Shown in pieces: positions 44,463-52,055 of a stretch of DNA of 57,904 nucleotides; the stretch's first letter is position 1, and each line of letters opens with the position of its first letter. The stretch is from assembly GCA_964538565.1 (NCBI GenBank), contig CAZIGW010000013.1, positions 1 through 57,904 on the forward strand, written 5' to 3'. The stretch comes from CAYVBN01 sp964538565 (GTDB lineage Bacteria; Pseudomonadota; Alphaproteobacteria; Rhizobiales; Xanthobacteraceae). The notes beneath the pieces are model-generated. The model had not been told where the DNA came from. It worked only from the letters and a program-made list of their open reading frames with translations, and made no database searches. Made by a program: the position numbers and the translations under genes.

Positions 44463-45890
44463 CTATCGACGTGGAAAGCGGACCGCGTATCGCGCGGTGG
44501 GCGTTCGTGCGAACTCAAAGCTCCCTCCCAGTTGGTGCGCAAGCCCGACAATCAGGCCGACACCCGACGATCGCTTTTGGATCGGTTCGGATTCGAACCC
44601 AAGTTCGCCGTCCTCGATGTACAGGCTGAATTGACCGGAGTCCTTCGTCAGTCCGACCCTGACGACGTGGTCGGTTTGGCCGTTCTCGCTTCCAGCCGCA
44701 TACGCGAGCAGCTCGCTCAGGATCAGCGCGAGAGGCATCGCGATGTCGTTCGGCAATTCGTCGCAAACGGCCTCGATCTCGCATCGGGTGCCGCTGTCCG
44801 CCAACGACCGGCTGCTTGCGCAGACGGACTGCAGAAACGCCCTGGTCTTGAAGCGGCTCGGGTGATCGGCCGCGTAGAGCACCTGCTGGGCCGCCGCCAT
44901 GGCGGAGACGCGCTGGATCAGATCGGACAGCACGCGCCTCGCCTCGGCGCTCTCCGTCTCGCGTTGCACCGTGTGAAGCAGCGAATAGAGGAGCTGCATG
45001 TTGTTCTTCACACGATGATTCAACTCGTCGAAGGCGGCGCGCTGGCGCAATTCCGCATCCTTGCGCGAACTGATGTCGACCAGCATGTTGACGGCCCCCA
45101 CCAGGTTGCCCTCGGCGTCGCGCAACGGCGAGGGATGGAGAAGGATGGCCACGCGCGTTCCATCCGGCCGCTCGGCCATCACCTCCGCGTCGCGCACCGC
45201 GCGGTTTTCCTTCAGGGCCGTCGCCATCGGGCAGGTGTCGTGCGGCATCGGCCGTCCGTCCGGCCAATAGAGACGCCACGCGACGCACCATTTGTCGCTC
45301 CCGAACTCGGGAACGCGACCGGCGAGCTCGATTGCCGCGCGGTTGCAGAACGTGACGTGCCCCGCCGCATCCGTCGTGTAGATGGCCACCGGAAGGGCTT
45401 CGAGCAGATTGCGCATCTGATGTTCGCTGTCGCGCAGGCTCCGTTCGGTCCGGCTCTGGCCCGGGACATCGTGAAAGCAGTTCACGGTGCCCACGATCCG
45501 CCCGTCCTCATCGACAAGGGGATCGATATTGGCGCGGACGACCAGGCGGTCTCCGCCGGGCCGTTCCAGAATGAAATCGAGATCATACGCAGGCGTGCCG
45601 GTGCGCAAGACCTCCCGCATCACGGCGGCGCCGGATCGGGGTGGCTCTCCGTTGCGTGCGGCGGCCTCGAGGGCATCGGCCAGCGGCAATCCTGTTCCGC
45701 CAGGCTCGGCGTTGCGGCCGGTGAACTCGGCCGCGCGGCGATTGCACCCGAGGAGTCGCCCCTCATGGTCGCATACGTAGATTCCGATCGGAATCCGGTC
45801 GAGAACGCCGGCCGAGGAAGGCAAGAATCGCAGCAGGGATCGGCACAGCTCGGGAATGGGCGAGGCCCGTCCGCCGTCGACATCAAGCAT
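44463..45890 (-). CDS. PAS-PAS-HisKA_2 histidine kinase with degenerate ATP site
   Basis: 475 residues, soluble. Two PAS domains (about 25-145 and 155-280), then the HisKA_2 dimerisation motif FDELNHRVKNNMQLLYSLL with H292. The ATPase domain keeps SGVGLIVGLAHQLGGSF but its N box reads LILSELLAYAAGS (392-401), with Tyr397 where the Mg-binding Asn normally sits, and the DxGxG box reads DGELG. Autophosphorylation may be weak or need a partner. An in-frame TGA just upstream confirms the start. The paired receiver follows 42 bp downstream. Confidence 0.86.
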   Translation of the reverse strand: MLDVDGGRASPIPELCRSLLRFLPSSAGVLDRIPIGIYVCDHEGRLLGCNRRAAEFTGRNAEPGGTGLPLADALEAAARNGEPPRSGAAVMREVLRTGTPAYDLDFILERPGGDRLVVRANIDPLVDEDGRIVGTVNCFHDVPGQSRTERSLRDSEHQMRNLLEALPVAIYTTDAAGHVTFCNRAAIELAGRVPEFGSDKWCVAWRLYWPDGRPMPHDTCPMATALKENRAVRDAEVMAERPDGTRVAILLHPSPLRDAEGNLVGAVNMLVDISSRKDAELRQRAAFDELNHRVKNNMQLLYSLLHTVQRETESAEARRVLSDLIQRVSAMAAAQQVLYAADHPSRFKTRAFLQSVCASSRSLADSGTRCEIEAVCDELPNDIAMPLALILSELLAYAAGSENGQTDHVVRVGLTKDSGQFSLYIEDGELGFESEPIQKRSSGVGLIVGLAHQLGGSFEFARTPTARYAVRFPRR

Positions 45891-46383
45891 GGGAGAAATT
45901 CCGCCTCACCCGGAGACGCACCTCAGCTCGGGACTCAACTCGCCGCCGTCGCGATGGTTCCGAAAACTTCGCAATCCGCCGGACCGACGCCCTCCCGACG
46001 GCCTCGCAGTTCCGGACCCATGGGGCGCTGCCGGTTCGGCATGGGATTGCGCAAACACCCGGGGTCGCCCCGCCTTGCACGCAAGCGCATCGTGATACAA
46101 ACACATCGGTCCGCGCGGGCTTTCCTGCCGCATTCCCTTCATTGCCGGGATCGGCATGTCGCCGTCGGTTGATCCGCGCGCTTCTCGGTGCCTGATCCAT
46201 CAGGGGCGTGCCGTCGATCGCCGGGCGAGACGAATCCGCCCGCATGCCGGCGTTCGCCTCTCGGAGGCGCTTACATCAGCGTTGTTGATCATTGATCGTG
46301 CGAAGCGGAGTCGTTGTCGATCCGGCCTCGTCCGGGTCGGGCGCCTGGGGCGGCGCCCGGCGGCGTGCCTTGCGCGACCCGCC
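45891..46383. other. Intergenic region between kinase and NMT1-fold gene
   Basis: 493 bp with no supportable gene; open frames here lack any family similarity. A TTGATCATTGATC near 46287-46299 is a mild AT-rich dyad. The kinase promoter is probably here. Confidence 0.4.
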
Positions 46384-47256
46384 TCAGCCGGCGAGGCGCA
46401 CGACGGCCTCATCGTAATTGCGGCCGCCGAGTCCCTCGGCGAAGATTCCATGCTGCGCAATCCAGGTTCGCGCGTCCTGGAATGCATCCTGGGTGTAGGG
46501 CTCGAATACGATACGCTCGCCCGGGCCCCATCGGCGCGTGTCCATGCGGTCATGGAAGCGGACGGGGAATTCCTTCTTGTAGTAATGCGTGTAGAGCTCC
46601 GGCCGCAGGTCGATATCGTACTGGGCCCGCCTGAGCGCGCGGAAATACTTGCGCAGGTCGTCGGGATCCGGATCGCCGTTGATCATCGAGGCGATCATGA
46701 AGGTGGTGTCGATGATCTTGCGAAAGCCGAGCTGCTCGGCGAAATAGTATGGCCCGCTGAACAGCGCCGTCGCCGGGCTCTTGCCCTCGATCAGCCGCTC
46801 CATTCGGCTGAACAGCATGCCGTCGGCGAAATTCAAGACGATCTGCCCGGCCGGCATGTACTGCTCGAGCGCCTGGATGGTGGAATAATGGCTGCCCGAC
46901 TGGTAGCCGACCGCGATCGGCACGCCGGCCAGGTCCTCGGGCGTCCTGATCGGCGAATCCAGCGGCACGAACACGCCCGAAGGCGAAATCGAATAGACGT
47001 CTCCGTACATCTTTGCGTGGCCTGATGCGGCCGCTACGTTGACGGTCCAATGGCAGGCGCAGCTCACGTCGGCTTTTCGTCCCTGCTCGATGCTCTGGTA
47101 CGCGCCGACCTTGTCGCCCTTGTCGTGATGCTTGCCGTCGGTCGACTGGATGAGCTCGCGAAATTCGTATTCGAGACCTTCCTGGCGGAAATAGCCCTTG
47201 TCCTCGGCAACCCATTCGTGCAGGCGAAAATGCGGCTCGATGATGAACTTGGACAT
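46384..47256 (-). CDS. ABC-type substrate-binding (NMT1/Pht5 fold) protein without signal peptide
   Basis: 290 residues from ATG 47256, preceded by CAGGAGGTGACC, which fixes the start. It has a periplasmic-binding-protein-2 fold (HFRLHEWVAEDKGYFRQEGL, RTPEDLAGVPIAVGYQSGSHY, QALEQYMPAGQIVLNF). No signal peptide precedes it, so it is likely cytosolic: an enzyme or a ligand sensor rather than a transport component. It directly follows the GntR gene (2-bp gap), so both are cotranscribed, opposite the TctBA pair. Confidence 0.76.
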   Translation of the reverse strand: MSKFIIEPHFRLHEWVAEDKGYFRQEGLEYEFRELIQSTDGKHHDKGDKVGAYQSIEQGRKADVSCACHWTVNVAAASGHAKMYGDVYSISPSGVFVPLDSPIRTPEDLAGVPIAVGYQSGSHYSTIQALEQYMPAGQIVLNFADGMLFSRMERLIEGKSPATALFSGPYYFAEQLGFRKIIDTTFMIASMINGDPDPDDLRKYFRALRRAQYDIDLRPELYTHYYKKEFPVRFHDRMDTRRWGPGERIVFEPYTQDAFQDARTWIAQHGIFAEGLGGRNYDEAVVRLAG

Positions 47257-47258
47257 GG

Positions 47259-48065
47259 TCACCTCCTGCGGGTCTGCAAGCTTTTCGTCTCGGTCTTCTC
47301 CTCCACCTCCCGGCTGCTCAGCAGCAGCGGTCCGCTTTTTTTGCGCGCGCCCTCGGCGACGCGGCGGGCGCGGATCATTTTCACGTGGTCGTCCATCAGG
47401 CGGCGCGCTCCGGTCGGATCGCGCATCTCGATCAGATCGGTGAGTTCGCGGTGAGCCTGGAGCACGTGGCGCGCGACTTTCGACGTCAACGTGCTGTTGT
47501 GGGAGGGCCACGAGACGTGCTGCAGCGAAAGAAGCTGCACGACGAGGACGCGGTTGTGCGAGGCCTCGGCGACCGCAAGATGGAACGCGCGGCCGTTGCG
47601 GGTAAACGCGTCGAGATCGTCCAGCTGGGATTCCGCCTCGACGAGGAGCGCGCGCAGGCGCGCGACATCCTCCGCGGTCGCATGTTCGGCGGCAAGTTCC
47701 GCCGCCAGCGCCTCGATCGCCCGCTGCGCATCCATGATTTCGGCGACGGAAACGCCGGTGAGATCGAGCTGAACCGCCAGCGCTTCGGCGAAGAGCCGGG
47801 CGTTGCCCTGCGCGATGCGGGCGCCGCCTCCGGCCCCGACCTTGATCTCGACGATGCCCTGCGCTTCCAGCGTGCGCAACGCGTCGCGTGCCACGATCCG
47901 GCTCACGCCGTAGCGGGCGGCGAGCTCCTTCTCGCTGCCGAGAAAATCGCCCGGGCGCAATTGCTTCTCGAACAGCGCCTGGCGGACCTCGAGGACGATC
48001 TGCGTCGACAGGGTGGCGCTGCGAAAAGCCACCGGCGTGGGCGCGATCGCGGGCGCAATGGCCAC
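47259..48065 (-). CDS. GntR family (FadR/FCD subfamily) transcriptional regulator
   Basis: 268 residues from GTG 48065, AGGAG 8 bp upstream. An N-terminal winged helix (LRPGDFLGSEKELAARYGVS, RIVARDALRTLEAQGIV) and a C-terminal FCD domain with metal-binding Asp/His residues (AFHLAVAEASHN, MDDHVKMI). FCD regulators are repressors released by carboxylic acids. It is cotranscribed with the NMT1-fold gene and divergent from tctBA, so it probably senses the acid taken up by that transporter and controls both directions. Confidence 0.88.
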   Translation of the reverse strand: MAIAPAIAPTPVAFRSATLSTQIVLEVRQALFEKQLRPGDFLGSEKELAARYGVSRIVARDALRTLEAQGIVEIKVGAGGGARIAQGNARLFAEALAVQLDLTGVSVAEIMDAQRAIEALAAELAAEHATAEDVARLRALLVEAESQLDDLDAFTRNGRAFHLAVAEASHNRVLVVQLLSLQHVSWPSHNSTLTSKVARHVLQAHRELTDLIEMRDPTGARRLMDDHVKMIRARRVAEGARKKSGPLLLSSREVEEKTETKSLQTRRR

Positions 48066-48656
48066 GGAACGCTCCTGAATATGATAACGATGATATCTTT
48101 ATGGCCGACCGAGTCAATGGCGGCCCGCGCCGTCCCGTGACCGAATGGGAAAGCGGAGGACTGGGCCGCGGCACCGCCCCGCGTGGCCGGCTTCCCAGAC
48201 CGGGCCGGACCCGAGTGGTGCCGGCGACCTGGGCACCACCGGCCGGACGCGAAACCGCCGCGCGCGGGCGATCGAGCGTCTCGTCCGCCGGGCCCGTCCG
48301 CGGCAGGAATTCGTAGTCGGGCGTGCCGCGGGCTTGCCGATCTCCGCTCGCCGGGCAGCGCCGTTTCCCGTGGATTCAGCCGGGCCCGCCATGCGCGCGA
48401 GAGCGGGTCGGCCTTGGCACGACCTACGTGCACTGCCCCCCGTCCTCGTCCCCCCGCGCGGCAATCGCGACGCGCGTTCAGTACGTTCGCGAACGCACAC
48501 GGAGGCAGAGCGCGCGTAACATGTCGAACGGCGGCTTGCGACCCGCGAGAGTTGCGGCTGCGACGATGTGCCTCTTGTCCGGGAACGAGGAACCCCTTTC
48601 CCGATTGCCTCATTGAAACGAGGCTAGAAATCTGCTGGATTTCGCCCCCGAGGTGG
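48066..48656. other. Divergent regulatory region between gntR and tctB
   Basis: 591 bp, the longest gap in the window. It holds the candidate GntR operator and, beside tctB, a GCCTC/GAGGC inverted repeat near 48607-48624. Several overlapping open frames exist on both strands but none resembles a protein family. Its length suggests complex control of the transporter or a small RNA not recognised here. Confidence 0.45.
48081..48095. promoter_or_regulatory. Candidate GntR operator
   Basis: ATGATA repeated directly with a 3-bp spacer (48081-48086, 48090-48095), AT-rich in GC-rich surroundings, immediately upstream of the GntR start. Autoregulation is suggested but unproven. Confidence 0.35.
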
Positions 48657-49202
48657 ATGGCCGAAAACGGCCAGGACACGCTTTGTGATTCGAGGGACAC
48701 CCAGGTGCATCGTGCTCTTTTGATTCTCAAACACAAACGGGACTTCTATGCGGGAGGCCTTCTTGTTCTCATCGGCGCCGGCGCGGCCGTCGAGGCATGG
48801 AGCTACAACGTCGGCACGCTCATGCACATGGGCCCGGGCTTTCTGCCCGTCGCGCTCGGCATTCTCCTTGTCCTGCTCGGCATCACGATCTCCGGGACGG
48901 CGCTTGCCACCCCGGTTGACGAAGACGAGCACATTCTCCCGCCCATTCCGCAGTGGCGCGGCTGGGCGTGCATCATCGTCGGTCCGCTCCTGTTCATGCT
49001 GCTCGGCGAGTACGGCGGCCTGATCCCGGCCACGTTCGCCTGCGTGTTCGTCTCCGCGCTCGGAGACCGAACCGCCACGCTCAAGAGCTCCTTCCTTCTC
49101 GCGCTTGGCGTGACGTTCTTCGGAGTCCTGCTGTTCACCTACGTGCTGCAGGTTCCGTTTCCGATCCTGCGCTGGGGCGCGACACATTGGGGGCCGTTTT
49201 GA
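48657..49202 (+). CDS. tctB: TTT family small membrane subunit TctB (second system)
   Basis: 181 residues from ATG 48657 (AGGTGG upstream); GTG 48705 is an alternative that would remove a 16-residue polar extension. Four hydrophobic helices with KRDFYAGGLLVLIGAGAAVE and TLMHMGPGFLPVALGILL are typical of TctB. The stop overlaps the tctA TTG (TTGA). Unlike the first system, no tctC precedes it; the nearest on the same strand is 10 kb upstream. Confidence 0.85.
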   Translation: MAENGQDTLCDSRDTQVHRALLILKHKRDFYAGGLLVLIGAGAAVEAWSYNVGTLMHMGPGFLPVALGILLVLLGITISGTALATPVDEDEHILPPIPQWRGWACIIVGPLLFMLLGEYGGLIPATFACVFVSALGDRTATLKSSFLLALGVTFFGVLLFTYVLQVPFPILRWGATHWGPF

Positions 49203-50800
49203 TTGAGACCGCGCTTACGGACCTCTGGTACGGCTTCGGAGTCGCATTAGAGCCTCACAATATCCTCTGGTGCTTCGTCGGCGTCGTGGTCGGCAACATG
49301 GTCGGCGTGCTGCCGGGCATGGGCCCGCTCGCCACGATCTCCATTCTGTTGCCGCTGACCTTCGGCATGAAACCGGTCGCCGCCATCCTGATGCTGGCCG
49401 GCGTGTTCTACGGCGCCCAATACGGCGGCGCGATCTGCTCGATCCTGCTCAACCTGCCCTGCCATCCGCCGCATGCGGTCACGTGTCTGGACGGCTTTCC
49501 GCTGACCAAACAGGGGAAAGGCGGTGTCGCGCTCGGCATCTCGGTGATCGGATCGTTCATCGGTGCCTCGTGGGGCATCACCGAGATGATCTTCCTCGCG
49601 CCGCTGCTCGTGCGCGTGGCGCTGCAATTCGGACCGGCGGAGGTCTGTTCGCTGATGCTGCTCGGCCTGCTCGCCGGCTCGACGCTGGCGCGCGGCTCGC
49701 CGATCAAGGGCGTGGCGATGACGGCGTTCGGGCTGCTGCTGTCGACGGTGGGAACCGACATCGAGAACGGCTCGACCCGGTTTACCTTCGGCATCACGGA
49801 ACTGCAGGACGGGGTCGAGATCGCCGGCCTCGCGCTCGGCCTGTTCGGCATCGCCGAGTTCCTCAACAGTGTCAATCAGCTCTCGACCGTCAACGTCAAA
49901 TACTCGAACGTCCGCTTCCGCGACCTGCGGCCGAGCAAGGACGAGTTGAAGCAGGCCCTGCCGGCGATGTTCCGCGGGACGCTCGTCGGCAGCCTGTGCT
50001 CGCTCATTCCCGGCACCGGTCCGACCATCGCCTCGTTCGTCGCCTATGCGACGGAGAAGAAGGTCTCGAAGAACCCGGAGAAGTTCGGCCACGGAGCGAT
50101 CGAGGGCGTGGCAAGCCCGGAGGCCTCGACGCACTCCTCGGTGCAGGGCGACTTCATCCCGACGATGAGTCTGGGCATCCCGGGCGACGCCGTGCTGGCG
50201 TTGATCCTCGGCGCGCTGATCATCCAGGGCATCGTCCCCGGCCCGCAGCTCATCCGCGAGCACCCCGACATCTTCTGGGGCCTCATCGCCTCGTTCTGGA
50301 TCGGCAACATCCTGCTGGTGATCCTGAACGTGCCGATGATCGGCATCTGGGTGAAGCTGCTGATGATCCCGTACCGGTTTCTCTATCCGAGCGCGCTCTT
50401 CTTCGTGTGCATCGGGGTTTACAGCACCAACAACGACCTGTTCCAGGTCGGCGAGACGCTGGTGATCGGCATCTTCGGCTATCTCCTGATCCTGCTCGAC
50501 TTCCATCCCGCGCCGATCCTGCTCGGGTTCGTGCTCGGATCGCGTTTCGAGGAGAACTTCCGGCGCGCCATGCTGATCTCGCGCGGCGACATCCTGGTGT
50601 TCGTCGAGCGCCCGATCAGCGCCGTCTTCATCGCCCTGTGCGTGCTTCTCATCGTCGTGCAGATCTATGTCCGGCTCCGTCCGTCGAAGACGAAGGGCGT
50701 GACCGGCGAGATACAGGCGGCGGTCAAGACGCACACCACGGCCGAAGCCAAGATGGCCTCGCTCGAGCCGAAGAAGGCGGTCGAGGCCGAAGTCTCCTGA
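49199..50800 (+). CDS. tctA: TTT family large membrane subunit TctA with cysteine-altered signature
   Basis: 533 residues from a TTG that overlaps the tctB stop. About twelve helices; GVLPGMGPLATISILLPLTF and SLIPGTGPTIASFVAYATEKK mark the two family half repeats, and LGIPGDAVLALILGAL is conserved. The signature usually reading PGTP/PGEA is PCHP here, in YGGAICSILLNLPCHPPHAV, with cysteines at 80, 88 and 96. It is the permease of the second system. A strong hairpin follows the stop. Partner binding protein is not encoded next to it. Confidence 0.9.
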   Translation: MIETALTDLWYGFGVALEPHNILWCFVGVVVGNMVGVLPGMGPLATISILLPLTFGMKPVAAILMLAGVFYGAQYGGAICSILLNLPCHPPHAVTCLDGFPLTKQGKGGVALGISVIGSFIGASWGITEMIFLAPLLVRVALQFGPAEVCSLMLLGLLAGSTLARGSPIKGVAMTAFGLLLSTVGTDIENGSTRFTFGITELQDGVEIAGLALGLFGIAEFLNSVNQLSTVNVKYSNVRFRDLRPSKDELKQALPAMFRGTLVGSLCSLIPGTGPTIASFVAYATEKKVSKNPEKFGHGAIEGVASPEASTHSSVQGDFIPTMSLGIPGDAVLALILGALIIQGIVPGPQLIREHPDIFWGLIASFWIGNILLVILNVPMIGIWVKLLMIPYRFLYPSALFFVCIGVYSTNNDLFQVGETLVIGIFGYLLILLDFHPAPILLGFVLGSRFEENFRRAMLISRGDILVFVERPISAVFIALCVLLIVVQIYVRLRPSKTKGVTGEIQAAVKTHTTAEAKMASLEPKKAVEAEVS

Positions 50801-50817
50801 AGCTCATTCAGCGGTCG

Positions 50818-50846
50818 GCAAGGCCACGCGTATTGCGTGGCCTTGC
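50818..50846 (+). terminator. Hairpin terminator after tctA
   Basis: A perfect 12-bp stem (50818-50829 with 50835-50846) and 5-nt loop, 17 bp after the tctA stop. The tail has only scattered T, but position and stability fit a transcription end. Confidence 0.65.
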
Positions 50847-51161
50847 CCTTGCTCGGTTGAGGAAGATCACCGGCGGCGCACTCCGGCTTGTCCGGATCGC
50901 TTCTGCCCTCCGGGCTAGCAGCGAAAGATGCCCGGGAAGAAGAACCCCGAGCGCGCGGAACAGCGAAATGCCTGGCCACGCGCGGCCTCGCGGTGAAGGA
51001 TATCGGCGAGGCGGTCGCGCGATTTCCCAATCGTCCCTCCCCGCAGGGCCTCAAGGAGTACCTCGAGTCTCTGCGTTCCCTCCGGCCTGTCCAGCACCAG
51101 ACGACGCGCTCCGCGGCGCGAATCGAATCACGCCGCCTGAAGAGGTCTGCCGCGCGCGTCG
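50847..51161. other. Intergenic region, nothing recognised
   Basis: 315 bp between the tctA terminator and the methyltransferase-like gene. Open frames exist on both strands but no family or site is recognised. Confidence 0.4.
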
Positions 51162-51839
51162 TCACCAGACGTACGGCAGCATGCGGTAGGGCACGCGGGC
51201 CCGGTAGTCGGCGTATTCGGGAAAGGCCTGTGCGAGGGCGCGCTCCTCGAACACGGCCCGCACCGCCATGAGAACGACGAACAGCGGCGCCACCGCGACC
51301 CCGATCCAGGAGCCGAGCAACAGGGGCGTGCCGAACAGGTACGGCACGGCGCCCGCGTACATCGGGTGGCGCACGTAGCGATAGGGACCGCTCGTCACGA
51401 TCGCCTGCCCCCTCTCCCGCTGGATCTTGACCACCGGCGCCGCGAAGCTGTTCGCCCGGAACACGAGCCAGATCGCATACATCGTCGCGAGGATTCCGAG
51501 GGCGCCGACCGCCTGCAGCCAGGCCGGAACGTCGGAGACATGAAACCGCTTCGCATCGAGCGCGATGACGATCATCCAGCCGACGAAGAGCACGACGAAG
51601 ACCGACATCAGGATGCGGTCCCATACCGGCTGCTCGCGCTGCACCGGGGACGCCATGCGCTGCCTCAGCAACTCCGGGTCGTGCCGCGTCAGCCAGACGG
51701 TGACGAGAAGGCCGGATCCGACGAACAGAAGAAGGAAGATCCAGGCCTGCGGCCAGGCGAGCGTTCCGGCCGGCACGAACAGCAGCGCCGCCAACGCGAC
51801 GATCCAAACGGCGGTACGCAGGAGATCACGCGTGTCCAA
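51162..51839 (-). CDS. Isoprenylcysteine carboxyl methyltransferase (ICMT)-like membrane protein
   Basis: 225 residues, TTG start at 51839 with GGAG upstream; no ATG is available. About five or six helices (for example 8-25, 31-49, 78-95, 108-126, 165-195). The C-terminal SAM-binding motif is typical of ICMT/PEMT-like enzymes: TSGPYRYVRHPMYAG, then EERALAQAFPEYADYRARVPYRMLP. It methylates an unknown membrane-associated substrate. It is transcribed away from the PhoX-like gene. Confidence 0.83.
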   Translation of the reverse strand: MDTRDLLRTAVWIVALAALLFVPAGTLAWPQAWIFLLLFVGSGLLVTVWLTRHDPELLRQRMASPVQREQPVWDRILMSVFVVLFVGWMIVIALDAKRFHVSDVPAWLQAVGALGILATMYAIWLVFRANSFAAPVVKIQRERGQAIVTSGPYRYVRHPMYAGAVPYLFGTPLLLGSWIGVAVAPLFVVLMAVRAVFEERALAQAFPEYADYRARVPYRMLPYVW

Positions 51840-51938
51840 TCGTCCGTCTCCGTCCGTCCGCCCCCGCTGGGAGCCCGCTTTTGAGTATTCGACCGCCTTG
51901 CGGCCGAGATGTGACGGGAATTGACGTGACGCCGGTCA

Positions 51939-51967
51939 CTGTCAACGAAGTGTCAGGGATTTGTCAT
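51939..51967 (+). promoter_or_regulatory. Triple Pho box
   Basis: Three direct heptamers, CTGTCAA, GTGTCAG and TTGTCAT, at 51939, 51950 and 51961, exactly 11 bp apart, match the PhoB pattern CTGTCAT-N4-CTGTCAT. They lie about 90 bp before the PhoX-like gene and point to induction by phosphate starvation. Confidence 0.82.
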
Positions 51968-52055
51968 CGAACGGATCGAAGAGCCGTCATGTGCCGCCGC
52001 TAGGTACGGCCGGTGCGCATTCCGCGCGCCATTTCGCACTTCAGGAGGGTGACAC

